A stretch of 52,501 nucleotides of DNA from CAZHAX01 sp964530325 (GCA_964530325.1 CAZHAX010000021.1:1-52501), one strand, 5' to 3'; numbered from the stretch's first letter, positions 1-8,366 are shown. Program-made: numbers and translations. The notes: generated by a model from the sequence alone, not told the origin.

Positions 1-150
1 CCCGGTGACCATTCTTGTCAAGCCACCAATTTACACCACATCATGAGACATTATCCGAAGTCGCCGCCCGCCGCCGACTCTCCCGAATACGAGGAGTGGA
101 AGAGGATCAGGGATAACCCAGATGCAAAGAAAGTCGTCCAACTATGGTGA
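1..150 (+). CDS. possible 3' end of a gene entering from the left
   Basis: Seen: the frame starting at base 1 is open to a TGA at 148-150, giving 49 residues that end in a charged stretch (EYEEWKRIRDNP). An ATG at 43 could start a 35-residue peptide but has no ribosome binding site. I do not recognise the sequence. It could be the tail of a truncated gene or a chance open frame; base composition here is less GC-rich than in the neighbouring genes, which weakens the coding case. Confidence 0.25.
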   Translation, partial: PGDHSCQATNLHHIMRHYPKSPPAADSPEYEEWKRIRDNPDAKKVVQLW

Positions 151-421
151 ACTGGGTGCTTAGTACTCCGATTCCGCCCCAATGGAGCGATTGAAGTATC
201 CAGAGTAATGGAAAGGGATCAGCAACAGGTCAGCGAGCATATCAGCCAGCTTGCCAGCTGGCGCACCCTAAGTACTCGTGGTGGCGCACCAACTGGCGCA
301 CTTGGTGGCGACACGCTCCCCAGAAAGGCCGCTGTACTCGCGGAGTATCGCATCACCTCCGCAGCCCCGACGAGCTGCCGGTGAAGATAGGCAACCTGTT
401 GCGTTGCTTCGTAGCGTAGAA
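151..421. other. gene-free stretch
   Basis: No convincing coding frame on either strand. The only structure I see is the heptamer GGCGCAC three times in 42 bases (260-266, 283-289, 295-301). Its meaning is unknown and may be chance in GC-rich DNA. Confidence 0.4.
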
Positions 422-448
422 GGAGCACGGCCCCTCCCCCCGTGCTCC
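422..448 (-). terminator. terminator hairpin behind tRNA-Glu
   Basis: Read on the minus strand, GGAGCACGG (440-448) pairs with CCGTGCTCC (422-430), a perfect 9-bp stem with a 9-base loop, followed by TTCTA. It lies 4 bases past the tRNA 3' end, so it probably ends that transcript. Confidence 0.65.
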
Positions 449-452
449 ACTG

Positions 453-527
453 TGCCCCCAAGGGGATTCGAACCCCTGTCGCGGGCTTGAAAGGCCCGTG
501 TCCTAGACCAGGCTAGACGATGGGGGC
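453..527 (-). tRNA. tRNA-Glu (anticodon UUC)
   Basis: Seen on the minus strand: a 7-bp acceptor stem (GCCCCCA with TGGGGGC), an anticodon arm CGGGC-CTTTCAA-GCCCG with UUC at the anticodon position, and a T arm AGGGG-TTCGAAT-CCCCT with the conserved TTCGAAT loop. The discriminator base is A; the CCA end is not encoded (the next bases read CAG). The gene has its own promoter at 539-566 and a hairpin terminator right behind it, so it is a single-tRNA transcript. Confidence 0.95.
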
Positions 528-538
528 ATCTGAGCGGG

Positions 539-566
539 ATTCTACCACAAAGCGGATGCCGGTCAA
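539..566 (-). promoter_or_regulatory. promoter of tRNA-Glu
   Basis: Minus strand TTGACC (561-566), 16 bases, TAGAAT (539-544). Ten of twelve positions fit the sigma-70 consensus, and the -10 box is 11 bases ahead of the tRNA 5' end. Confidence 0.7.
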
Positions 567-653
567 GACAAACAGCAGTCAGCGGTCAGCAGTCGGTGGG
601 TACGATGGGATAGCCCGGCCGGCCCCGGTCGCTAGAGCACCCGTCGCCCGCGC

Positions 654-682
654 TTGCACCCGCCGCCCTGGCAACGTATACT
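654..682 (+). promoter_or_regulatory. promoter of the PD40 lipoprotein gene
   Basis: TTGCAC (654-659), 17 bases, TATACT (677-682). Transcription would start near 689 and leave a leader of about 20 bases that holds the ribosome binding site AGGAGGTGA (698-706). Confidence 0.6.
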
Positions 683-709
683 CTGCTCATCCCCATCAGG
701 AGGTGAACC

Positions 710-2065
710 GTGAGGATGAGCAGGAGCCCCAGCCACATCGCGATTGTCCTGATCGTAGCCATCCTGGCCACGCTGGCCTGCAACTTCTCCCTCCCCACCG
801 CCGAGCCGGACGACACACCCACCGTCTACGTGCCGGGCGACGACACGCCCGAGCCCGGCGAGCCGACGGCGACGCCGACGACCGAGCCGGCCCCCACACC
901 CCTGCTGCTCGTCTACACCAAGGGCGGCAACCTGTGGATCTCCACAGATGGCGGTGCGCCGGTACAGCTCACGTCAGGGAGTGCCGACTCCGGGCCCCAG
1001 ATCTCGCCCGACGGCAGCGAGATCCTCTTCCGGCGGGAGCTGCCGCCCAGCCTGGCCGGCATGTACCGCTTCGAGCTGCGCGTCATCAACTCAGACGGCA
1101 CCGCAGAGCGCAGCATCCTCGGCCCGGCCGATCTGCCCGGTGAGATGGGCACTGCCATCGAGTCCGATACCCCCGTCCTGCTCGACCAGCTTCCGGTGCA
1201 GGTCGAATGGCTGCCCCACGCCCACGGTATCGCCTTCAACACGCGCATCGAGGCCGGATACGGCCTGCTGCACAAGGACGACCTGTGGGTGATCGACCTG
1301 GATGCGGATACGCTCACCGAGCTACTGCCCGACCCCCAGGGAGGCGTCTTCGCCTACTCGCCGGACGGCAGCCGCATCGTGGTGACGACGCCCTACACGG
1401 TGACCATGGTCAACTCGGACGGCACGAACCGGCGGGAGCTGGTCACCTTTCCCTTCGTCAACACCGCCAGCGAGTACGCGCTGCGGCCCGTTCCCGCCTG
1501 GGCGCCGGACGGCTCCTACGCCCGCATCGCCATCCCCTCGCCGGAGCCTTTCGGGCCGAGCGCCAGCGCCGCCCTGTGGCAGCTGCCGCTGACCGGCAGC
1601 GCGGTTCCCCTGGCCACGCTGACCGGCGAGTTCCTCTTCGCCGTGCGGGACGGCCGGCTCTGGTCGCCGGACGGCGCCCACATCGCCTACGGCGCGCCTT
1701 CGAGCACGCCGGGCAGCGAGGACCTGATCGTCGCCGATGGCAGCGGCGGCAGCCCGGCCGTCTACGCCACCAGCGCCAACCTGGACCTGGTCGCCTGGGT
1801 GCCGGCCAGCAGCCACTTCGTCTTCTGGCAGAACAACAACCCGGGCGAGGACTACCTGGGCCAGCTGGGAGACGCTCCCGTGAGGCTCGTCCCGCCCGCC
1901 GTGGCCGACCGGGTCTTCGACCTGGCCTTCGCCAACGATGTCGCCTTCGCCTTCACCGCAGGCGCGGTCAACAACTGGACGGTCTACCTGGGCCAGATCG
2001 GCGGATCGACGGACGTGATCGACACCTGCCCCGACCCCTACGTCGACCTCGACGCCCACAAGTGA
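710..2065 (+). CDS. secreted lipoprotein with PD40/TolB-type beta-propeller
   Basis: Seen: a GTG start at 710 directly behind AGGAGGTGA. The N-terminus is a lipoprotein signal peptide ending in the lipobox LATLAC (about residues 19-24), followed by a Pro/Thr-rich linker of about 40 residues. The rest carries several PD40 (TolB-like propeller) repeats with the core SPDG, for example SPDGSEILF, SPDGSRIVV and SPDGAHIAY. Known: such propellers bind proteins or ligands outside the membrane; no enzymatic residues are evident. It is a lone gene with its own promoter, facing the convergent glycosidase-like gene 25 bases away. Exact ligand unknown. Confidence 0.85.
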   Translation: MRMSRSPSHIAIVLIVAILATLACNFSLPTAEPDDTPTVYVPGDDTPEPGEPTATPTTEPAPTPLLLVYTKGGNLWISTDGGAPVQLTSGSADSGPQISPDGSEILFRRELPPSLAGMYRFELRVINSDGTAERSILGPADLPGEMGTAIESDTPVLLDQLPVQVEWLPHAHGIAFNTRIEAGYGLLHKDDLWVIDLDADTLTELLPDPQGGVFAYSPDGSRIVVTTPYTVTMVNSDGTNRRELVTFPFVNTASEYALRPVPAWAPDGSYARIAIPSPEPFGPSASAALWQLPLTGSAVPLATLTGEFLFAVRDGRLWSPDGAHIAYGAPSSTPGSEDLIVADGSGGSPAVYATSANLDLVAWVPASSHFVFWQNNNPGEDYLGQLGDAPVRLVPPAVADRVFDLAFANDVAFAFTAGAVNNWTVYLGQIGGSTDVIDTCPDPYVDLDAHK

Positions 2066-2090
2066 GATCGACTGTGCGGGGGCAGGCCCG

Positions 2091-3593
2091 TCAGTAGCTG
2101 CGGACGACCAGGGGCAGGTAGGCGGCGAAGATCTCCTCGACGACGAAGATCGAGACCTCGACGTTCTGAACGGGGTCTGAAATCGGCACAGGGATGCCCA
2201 CCGTCGCCGTCGTCGCCACCGTCGCCGTGTGACGGCCCACCTCCAGGCCTGTAGAGTCCGCCACGTACGGCAGTGTGTCCGGGCAGGCGCCAGACGTCGT
2301 CTCCAGAGTGATCGGGAATGACGACGACACCAGCGAGCCAGTCCAGTTCATCGGCTCCGGAGAGACGTTGCGCACCGTCAGCGTGCTGGACAGCTGGCGG
2401 CTATCTCCTACTTCCAGAAGCCAGACCCTTCGGCCGGACCAGAGGGGCTGGGCGGGCACGATCTCCTCGGCCATGCTGGTCAGGTCGGTCTGCGCCTGGC
2501 GGCCCTTGATGTCGAAGAAGGACATCTGGTTGCAGCCGTGGACGTCGGAGAAGCCATAGTTGAAGAGGAGCATGGCTCCCATCCAGGGGTAGTGGGCATT
2601 CGCGTACTCGTAGGCTCCGACCAGGTTGTCCGCCTGCTGCTGCTCCGAGACGAGCATCCACAGGAAGCCGCCCATTGAGGGATCGTTGAGGCAATCGCCC
2701 TCGTTCAGATCAACAGGGTCGATGATCCAGCCGAACTCGGTGGCCCAGATCGGCTTGTCGACGCCGTACTCGTTGTACAGGATGTCGCGGATCGCTTCCA
2801 CGCCCCGGAAGCAGAAGTCGTTGACCCCGCACTCCCAGGACCCCGGCGCGGCATCGTAGGGAGCCAGGAACCCATAGGGGTGGTAGCCCACCGCGTCGAA
2901 GCAGTTGGCCGCGCCGGCATCGAGCATCTCCCGCAGGTACTCCCGCTCGTCCTGGTACCAGCCGCCGCACCACTCCAGCCCGGGCGCGCAGTACCCCTGG
3001 TGGCCGTTGTATTCGAAGGGGACCCGTCCCACCGGAGCCAGCCCGGCGGAGACGACGACTACCGACGGATCGGCCGCCTTGATCTTCTCGTAGATCGCGC
3101 ACAGCATCTGGGTGTATAGAGCTGCGTCCGGCGCTGTGCCCCACCCGAACTCAGCCCCCAGGTTGACCTCGTTGCCGATCTCCCAGGCCTCTATGTTCTC
3201 CGCCTGCAGATACGCCTCGTTTCCGATCCCCTGAGCGTGCCCTTCGATATCGCCCGCGAGCAGGTAGTTCACGTCGATCCGGCGCAGCACCCGATAGGGC
3301 AATCGACCGCCGGGCCCCGCCCACACCTTCGTCCAGTCGAAGCCCATGGCGGCTATGGCAGGGTCGCCGTAGTTGGTGGGGTTGACGCCGTAGCCAATGT
3401 GCGGCGCCGACTGCGGACTGCGCTCGCCGCTGGCGGCCTGCACCGGCTCGGGCTCGTCGCCGGCACCCGCCGCGTGGAGCGAGCCGGCGGCCAGGCAAAG
3501 GCCCAGCACCAGGGCAAGCGCGGCGGAGGCGAAGCGGGGCACACGCCCGCGCTTCGATGCGGCCTTGTTCCGGGGTTCGCTGCGCAAGTCCAT
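2091..3593 (-). CDS. secreted glycosidase-like protein (GH clan A type), copy 1
   Basis: Seen: 500 residues with a basic N-terminus and a hydrophobic segment at about 22-42 (signal peptide). The middle looks like a TIM-barrel glycosidase of clan GH-A: WEIGNEVN at 137-144 with Glu142 in the acid/base position after Asn, and WATEFGW at 283-289 with Glu286 in the nucleophile position. A C-terminal beta-rich region of about 110 residues follows, ending in the tail AYLPLVVRSY. Inferred: an extracellular glycoside hydrolase of unknown substrate; GH39-like families fit best but I cannot assign one. Copy 2 lies upstream on the same strand, 102 bases away. The promoter at 3623-3651 would serve this copy separately. 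Confidence 0.8.
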   Translation of the reverse strand: MDLRSEPRNKAASKRGRVPRFASAALALVLGLCLAAGSLHAAGAGDEPEPVQAASGERSPQSAPHIGYGVNPTNYGDPAIAAMGFDWTKVWAGPGGRLPYRVLRRIDVNYLLAGDIEGHAQGIGNEAYLQAENIEAWEIGNEVNLGAEFGWGTAPDAALYTQMLCAIYEKIKAADPSVVVVSAGLAPVGRVPFEYNGHQGYCAPGLEWCGGWYQDEREYLREMLDAGAANCFDAVGYHPYGFLAPYDAAPGSWECGVNDFCFRGVEAIRDILYNEYGVDKPIWATEFGWIIDPVDLNEGDCLNDPSMGGFLWMLVSEQQQADNLVGAYEYANAHYPWMGAMLLFNYGFSDVHGCNQMSFFDIKGRQAQTDLTSMAEEIVPAQPLWSGRRVWLLEVGDSRQLSSTLTVRNVSPEPMNWTGSLVSSSFPITLETTSGACPDTLPYVADSTGLEVGRHTATVATTATVGIPVPISDPVQNVEVSIFVVEEIFAAYLPLVVRSY

Positions 3594-3622
3594 TCCGGCT
3601 GTCCCTGCCCCCTTCTACGTTG

Positions 3623-3651
3623 ATTCTAGTGCGATGGCGACCAGCCGGCAA
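3623..3651 (-). promoter_or_regulatory. promoter of glycosidase-like copy 1
   Basis: Minus strand TTGCCG (3646-3651), 17 bases, TAGAAT (3623-3628), about 30 bases ahead of the ATG. It lies between the two paralogues and would allow separate expression. Confidence 0.5.
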
Positions 3652-3694
3652 TGGCTATCTGGTACTATCCCCCAACGCCCTCGGCGCTACGGAT

Positions 3695-4963
3695 TCACCA
3701 CTCAGGGACCGGGCACCCTCCGGCCAGGGCACGGAGCAGCTCCTCTGCCGGAAGCCCTCTGATGTCGAAGAAGCCCATGTGATCGCAGGAGGAGCCATCG
3801 TAGAAACCATAGTTGAACAGGAACATCGGCCCCATCCAGGGGTAGTTCTCCTCCGCATATTCCAGCGCCCCGCGAACGTTGAGCGCCTGGTCGACCGGCG
3901 AGACCACCTGCCAGTGGAACTGCTGGATCGACTCGTCCTCCCAGCACTCGGCCCTTCCGACGTCCGGGTCCCGCGGATCGACCATCCAGCCGAACTCGGT
4001 GGCCCAGATCGGCTTGTCCACGCCATACTCCTCGACCATTATGCGCCTGATCTCCTCGACGCCGCGGAAGCAGAAGGCGTCCCCTCCGCACGCCTCCGAG
4101 CCGGGCGGGGAGTCGTATGGCGCGCCGAACCCGTAGGGATGGTAGCCCAGCGCGTCGAAGCACTCTCCGGCGCCATTGTCCAGCATCTCCCGCAGGTACT
4201 CGTGGTCGTCCTGGTAGTAGCCCATACAGCCGTCCAGTCCGGGAGCGCAGTAGCCCCGGTGACCCTCCCACTCGGCCGCCACCCGCCCGGTCGGCGCGAG
4301 CCCGGCGGAGACGACGATAACGCCCGGGTCCGCCCCCTTGATGGCCGGGTATACCGCGCACAGCAGCTCGGTATAGGCTCTCGCGTCCGGAGCCGCATCC
4401 CAGCCGAACGGAGCCCCCAGGTTGACCTCGTTGCCCGCCTCCCAGGCGTCTATGTAGTCGGCCTTCTCGTAGGCCTCGTTACCGAGCCCCTGGGCCAGCG
4501 CCTGGGCGGAGCCCACGAACCGGTAGTTGATGTCGACGCGGCGCAGCACCTGGTAGGGAAAGCGGTGATCGGGACCGCTGAAGACCTTGATCCACGAAAG
4601 CCCCATCTCCTCGATCGCCGGGTCCGGCGAGCTGACCGGGTAGTTGACCCCTCCCAGCTCGAAGCGGATGGGCGTCCCGCTGCACGGCGTCGGGCTGGGC
4701 TCGGGCGGAGGGCCGGGCGTCGGGGTGGGCACCGCAGGCACCTGCCCGCCGCCGTCTCCGCTCTGCACGATCGGCACGTACACGGTGTTTGTCCATTCCG
4801 GAACAGGAGCCGGCGGCGCGAGGGGCGCGCTGGAGCGCGCCGCAAACGCGCCAACGATGATCAGCGCCAGGCACACAGAGAGGAGCCTCCAAACCGAGAA
4901 CAGCCTGGCTGCCGACTGCTCGGATGGCAGCCGTTCCCCAGCGATTGACATCGTATCCTTCAT
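3695..4963 (-). CDS. secreted glycosidase-like protein (GH clan A type), copy 2
   Basis: Seen: 422 residues, paralogous to its downstream neighbour. An N-terminal membrane segment (about 24-42) is followed by VYVPIVQS at 61-68, a Pro-rich linker (75-93) and the barrel. WEAGNEVN at 174-181 puts Glu179, and WATEFGW at 320-326 puts Glu323, in the expected catalytic positions. The spacing of the two glutamates (144 residues) is the same as in copy 1. It lacks the C-terminal beta-rich region and the tail of copy 1. A second ATG at 4951 has AAGGA 4 bases upstream and may be the true start. Inferred: cell-surface hydrolase, possibly anchored by its N-terminal segment. Confidence 0.78.
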   Translation of the reverse strand: MKDTMSIAGERLPSEQSAARLFSVWRLLSVCLALIIVGAFAARSSAPLAPPAPVPEWTNTVYVPIVQSGDGGGQVPAVPTPTPGPPPEPSPTPCSGTPIRFELGGVNYPVSSPDPAIEEMGLSWIKVFSGPDHRFPYQVLRRVDINYRFVGSAQALAQGLGNEAYEKADYIDAWEAGNEVNLGAPFGWDAAPDARAYTELLCAVYPAIKGADPGVIVVSAGLAPTGRVAAEWEGHRGYCAPGLDGCMGYYQDDHEYLREMLDNGAGECFDALGYHPYGFGAPYDSPPGSEACGGDAFCFRGVEEIRRIMVEEYGVDKPIWATEFGWMVDPRDPDVGRAECWEDESIQQFHWQVVSPVDQALNVRGALEYAEENYPWMGPMFLFNYGFYDGSSCDHMGFFDIRGLPAEELLRALAGGCPVPEW

Positions 4964-5037
4964 ACAGCCCCGGCCCGCTCCCTACGGCAGGAAGCCGCTC
5001 CGGCCCGGGCTGCCCGGCAGGCACCTGCCACAGCGCA

Positions 5038-5059
5038 GGGGCACGCGACTGCGTGCCCC
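5038..5059 (-). terminator. terminator hairpin behind the DUF4190 gene
   Basis: GGGGCACGC (5038-5046) and GCGTGCCCC (5051-5059) form a perfect 9-bp stem with a 4-base loop in the gap between the DUF4190 gene and glycosidase-like copy 2. No clear T-run follows. Confidence 0.5.
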
Positions 5060-5114
5060 CGAGAGGCAGTCCTGCTGACTATCCGCGCTGTCTGTGCCGC
5101 CGGAACCGGGCCGT

Positions 5115-5444
5115 CTAAAACCCGTTCTCGAACAAGGCACAGATAGTGATTCCGCCACCCAGGGCGATCGGAAGCACAATGAATACACAGAGCAGGATAA
5201 GCGTGAGGGCGATCCCGACCCAGCCCAGGATGATGCCCCACGTGGCCAGCCCATCGCCGCCGATAATCCCCCCGCTCCCGCGGATCCGATTGCGGGCGAC
5301 GTAGCCCAAGATGATGCCTATCACGCTGCCCAGCGTAGGAAGCAGCGTGAAGCCCAGGATGCTGCATACGAGACTGGCCACCGCCATGCCGCTCGTCTGA
5401 GGGGCCGGGTAGGCTGGGCGTTGGTACTGCTGTTGCTCGCTCAC
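5115..5444 (-). CDS. DUF4190-type small membrane protein
   Basis: Seen: 109 residues from a GTG at 5444 with AAAGGAG just upstream. A short Gln/Pro/Tyr-rich cytoplasmic head (EQQQYQRPAYPAP) is followed by two long hydrophobic segments separated by a Gly-rich loop containing GIILGYVARNRIR, the usual layout of DUF4190. The GTG overlaps the TGA of the upstream DUF4126 gene by four bases (GTGA), which points to translational coupling. The open frame extends 89 codons further upstream but only through the DUF4126 gene, so the longer version is rejected. Function unknown for the family. Confidence 0.8.
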   Translation of the reverse strand: MSEQQQYQRPAYPAPQTSGMAVASLVCSILGFTLLPTLGSVIGIILGYVARNRIRGSGGIIGGDGLATWGIILGWVGIALTLILLCVFIVLPIALGGGITICALFENGF

Positions 5445-6037
5445 TGGACGTCTCCTTTCCTTTCTAGCCGCCGATACCGTCCCCGCTTGCCGCGGCGAGT
5501 CACGTACCACCAGACGACAAACGAGAACGTGACCAGGATCAAAGCCACAACCAGGTATGGCGCCACGATCGCCAGTATGGAGGCTGCAAGCGACACCATG
5601 TCCTCGACCGTGCTGACGATCGGATTGGCCACCCCGGCGGTCACGGAAGTGACCACAGGGCGGACCGCCGCCTTGACGGCGTGGACGCCGCCGGCCAGGA
5701 CCACGCCGCACACCGCCGCCAGCACGGGATTGACGTCGATAGCCTCAGTCGTAGCCGCGAAGAGCACCGCTCCCGCCGCGGGGCGGATGAACGTCTGCAC
5801 GACGTCGTTGACCGTGTCTGCAGCCGGCACCTTGTCCACCAGAACCTCGATGACCAGCAGCACGCCCAGCGCCCCGATGACCCACCAGCTGCTCAGAGCG
5901 TCGTATGGTGGATTGAGTGTCACCAGCGTGGTCAACCGGGAGAGTAGAGCGACGACCAGGAGAGGGACGTAGGCATTGAGCCCCGCCGATGTGGACAGGC
6001 CGAAGGCAGTTGCCAGGCCAAGCATCGCCTCTGCCAC
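5441..6037 (-). CDS. DUF4126 family membrane protein
   Basis: Seen: 198 residues from a GTG at 6037 with GGAGG seven bases upstream. Several hydrophobic segments, the early SAGLNAYVPLL typical of DUF4126, and a basic C-terminus (RRGKRGRYRRLERK) after the last membrane span. Known: an uncharacterised integral membrane family. It overlaps the DUF4190 gene by four bases. A TATAGT sequence overlaps the start codon; I regard it as coincidental because the ribosome binding site upstream would be lost. Confidence 0.82.
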   Translation of the reverse strand: MAEAMLGLATAFGLSTSAGLNAYVPLLVVALLSRLTTLVTLNPPYDALSSWWVIGALGVLLVIEVLVDKVPAADTVNDVVQTFIRPAAGAVLFAATTEAIDVNPVLAAVCGVVLAGGVHAVKAAVRPVVTSVTAGVANPIVSTVEDMVSLAASILAIVAPYLVVALILVTFSFVVWWYVTRRGKRGRYRRLERKGDVQ

Positions 6038-6091
6038 TATAGCACCTCCAATAGAAAAGAGAACAGGCCCCTGAGCCAGCCGGGCGCAGGC

Positions 6092-6817
6092 TCAACTGGC
6101 GAAAGCGGTCACTCCCGCCCGGCGCCCGATCTGCCCGGATAGGTGGCCGCCGAAGAGCCCAAGCCACAAGTAGACCGGGACGAGAAGCATGGCCCCGAAG
6201 GCCGCCACCACCGGCCCGCAGAGCGGTATCAGCACCAGTACGGTGAACACCCCGCCGAACACGAGAGTCACCAATAGAACTGCCAGCGTCACCACAAGCG
6301 TGACCAACAAGATGCGCCCGAAGTTGTCCAGCAGGAAGCGCAGCACCGCGCCAACTCGCAGGCAGGCGCCGATCGTCCCGACCTCGGCATATCTTATCTG
6401 AAGCACCGGCGTCACCAGAGCGTAGAACGCGCCGTATAGTCCGGCCAGGCAGCCCAGCGCCGCGGTCAGCGCCCCGGAGAGCCCAAGCAGCGCCCAGGTC
6501 GCTTCGCTATCCTCAGCGCCGAAGAGGGGGAGCGCCCAGGACAAGACCACCGGGCAAGCGAGCAGAAGCAGCGGAAGCGCATAGAGGAGCGTGGCCAACC
6601 AGAACATCAGCCCATCCCTGAAACACCTGCCCGGCTCCTCCCAGTCAGGAAGGGGATTCTCCTTGCCGGCCATCACGTTTCGCACGAGCGCGATCACGTA
6701 TCCGCTGGCAGCAACAGGGCCGAATACGGGTATGAGCGAGATCACGGCGGCGAGCAGAATCTTGCCCAGCCACTCTTCGTCATCGAAAACGAACTCAATG
6801 GCGCGCGAGATGTTCAT
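6092..6817 (-). CDS. DUF4013 family membrane protein
   Basis: Seen: 241 residues. The N-terminus has the DUF4013 pattern: an amphipathic start (FVFDDEEWLGKILL), a membrane span, then NPLPDWEEPG and FRDGLMFW before further spans. Long hydrophobic stretches cover the rest. Known: integral membrane protein of unknown function, common in archaea and Chloroflexota. It lies 54 bases upstream of the DUF4126 gene on the same strand; a 6-bp inverted repeat (TGAGCC/GGCTCA) sits in that gap but is too weak to call a terminator. Probably one transcript with its neighbours. Confidence 0.8.
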   Translation of the reverse strand: MNISRAIEFVFDDEEWLGKILLAAVISLIPVFGPVAASGYVIALVRNVMAGKENPLPDWEEPGRCFRDGLMFWLATLLYALPLLLLACPVVLSWALPLFGAEDSEATWALLGLSGALTAALGCLAGLYGAFYALVTPVLQIRYAEVGTIGACLRVGAVLRFLLDNFGRILLVTLVVTLAVLLVTLVFGGVFTVLVLIPLCGPVVAAFGAMLLVPVYLWLGLFGGHLSGQIGRRAGVTAFAS

Positions 6818-6863
6818 CAGCTATACGCTCAGGTCCAGCACGGCGCGTGACTCCAGGTGACAG

Positions 6864-7697
6864 TCACAGGGCTGGGAATCCGCTCACGCTGCGCTCCAGC
6901 GTGGCGCGCACGACGTCGATCCCACCAATCAACACTATCGTCGCCGCCAGGCCGATCAGCAGGCCCCGGGCCGCCTCAGACGGCGAATCGGCCAGGTTCT
7001 CCCTGCGCAGCAGGGTCAGCACGAGCACTGTGTTCACGCTGGTCAGCATCCCCACCACTCCGAGTACACTGAGGATCGAAAGCAGGTAAAGCAGCCAGTC
7101 CCACCCCGCGAGCACGAGCCCCACGAACGCTGCCTCCAGTATCAGGAGCAGGCCAAGATCGCGCAGCCCGCGGATCGCCCGCTCCTCGCCCGGCTCGCGC
7201 CACAGCGTGAAGTTGAGCACCGGGTAGATGAGACCGCTCCAGGTCAGCCCGTTCAGCGCTCCGACGATGAGGCGCAGCGTGTTGCTCGGCACGTAGAGAT
7301 GCGGGCCATCGAGCAGGTTCAGATAGGAGTTCAAGCCATCGCCGGCCCACAGCAGCGTGAAGATTACCAGGACTACGATAGCCACAACTGGAGGGAACTC
7401 CGAAGCCCGGCCCCGCCGCAGGACGACGGCCTGCCCGAAGAAGCCGACGAGAGCCCCGATGAACGAGCCCGTGCATCGCGCGCAGAGGGGCAGCAGGTGG
7501 CCGCCGATGACGAATGTGTGCGCGTCGATCCGGCCACACACGGCCTTGGCTACTGCCTCCGACTTCTCCAGGAAACCGCCGGGCGTGAGAGCCAGGAATG
7601 CGACCAGGGCGGTCACTGCCAGGGAAACGGCCAGCCACCGCGGCGGCAGCTTCCGCACGCGCGGCTCAGTGGTCTGCGGCTCTGTAGACGTGTCCAT
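6864..7697 (-). CDS. DUF2085 family membrane protein
   Basis: Seen: 277 residues with several membrane spans. The signature CGRIDAHTFVIGGHLLPLCARCTG fits DUF2085, whose paired cysteines after a membrane span suggest a metal or redox site; function is not known. Start: the frame stays open to an ATG at 7757, but a good promoter (7717-7744) lies inside that extension and the transcript would start at about 7710, so the ATG at 7697 is chosen. The gene is first in a line of four membrane proteins of unknown function on the same strand. Confidence 0.8.
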   Translation of the reverse strand: MDTSTEPQTTEPRVRKLPPRWLAVSLAVTALVAFLALTPGGFLEKSEAVAKAVCGRIDAHTFVIGGHLLPLCARCTGSFIGALVGFFGQAVVLRRGRASEFPPVVAIVVLVIFTLLWAGDGLNSYLNLLDGPHLYVPSNTLRLIVGALNGLTWSGLIYPVLNFTLWREPGEERAIRGLRDLGLLLILEAAFVGLVLAGWDWLLYLLSILSVLGVVGMLTSVNTVLVLTLLRRENLADSPSEAARGLLIGLAATIVLIGGIDVVRATLERSVSGFPAL

Positions 7698-7716
7698 GGC
7701 AGGATGGGCCAACGTG

Positions 7717-7744
7717 ATTATAACCGACGGCAGTCCAGGCACAA
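7717..7744 (-). promoter_or_regulatory. promoter of the DUF2085 gene
   Basis: Minus strand TTGTGC (7739-7744), 16 bases, consensus TATAAT (7717-7722). Transcription would begin about 13 bases before the ATG at 7697, which decides the start codon. It probably drives the four-gene membrane cluster. Confidence 0.65.
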
Positions 7745-7897
7745 GGGGGCGCAGCAATCCAGCCTAAGACCACCTGCCTGCTGGCAGCGGCATCCCCCGG
7801 GCCAGGCCGTTCTGCCATTCCATACGTCCGAAGCGGGCGACCGGTTTCGCAGTCCGCCCCAGGGCCGGCAGCGGCCTACGTCTCTGCGCGGCAGACG

Positions 7898-8314
7898 CTA
7901 GTCGCCCACCGACTGGACGACGAGACGGCGCGAGCGGGGCCTGGTGTCGAAGTCGATGAAGACGATCTGCTGCCACGTGCCAAGCGTCAGCTCGCCGTCC
8001 ACGAAGGGCACTGTGAGCGAGGGACCAACAAGCGCGGCTCGAACGTGCGAATGGCCGTTGTCATCCCCCCACCGCAGGTGGTGGAGGTATTCTCCATCCG
8101 GCGGCGCGATCTTGTCCAAGGCCTCTTCCACGTCCTTCAAGGCGCCGCTCTCGTACTCGATCGTGGTGATGCTCCCCGTCGACCCGGGGCAGAAAACGGT
8201 GACGATCCCGTTCTGCAGCCCGGACTCGCGGACGGCTCCCGCGACCGGACCGGTGATATCCTGCACGTCACAGTTGCCCCTGGTGTCGATGGACAGCGTC
8301 CGGCTGAAGACCAT
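7898..8314 (-). CDS. YjbQ family protein (UPF0047)
   Basis: Seen: 138 residues, the usual family length, with FCPGSTGSITTIEYE, the conserved HHLRWGDDNGHSHVRAA and the closing GTWQQIVFIDFD. Known: YjbQ proteins are small trimeric beta-rich proteins; some show weak thiamine-phosphate synthase activity, but the physiological role is unclear. The start ATG at 8314 has GGAGG seven bases upstream; the longer frame to 8395 runs through the promoter at 8367-8395 and is rejected. Divergent from pcrA. Confidence 0.92.
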   Translation of the reverse strand: MVFSRTLSIDTRGNCDVQDITGPVAGAVRESGLQNGIVTVFCPGSTGSITTIEYESGALKDVEEALDKIAPPDGEYLHHLRWGDDNGHSHVRAALVGPSLTVPFVDGELTLGTWQQIVFIDFDTRPRSRRLVVQSVGD

Positions 8315-8366
8315 CGCCTTTCCTCCTCGGGTGCACACCCCCTGCTGGCTTTGGCGAAGCGTGGTT

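Noticed and set aside
571..598. Short tandem repeats CAGTCAGCGGTCAGCAGTC as an attachment site or repeat array
   Set aside because: Only two or three imperfect units and no partner copy elsewhere in the window.
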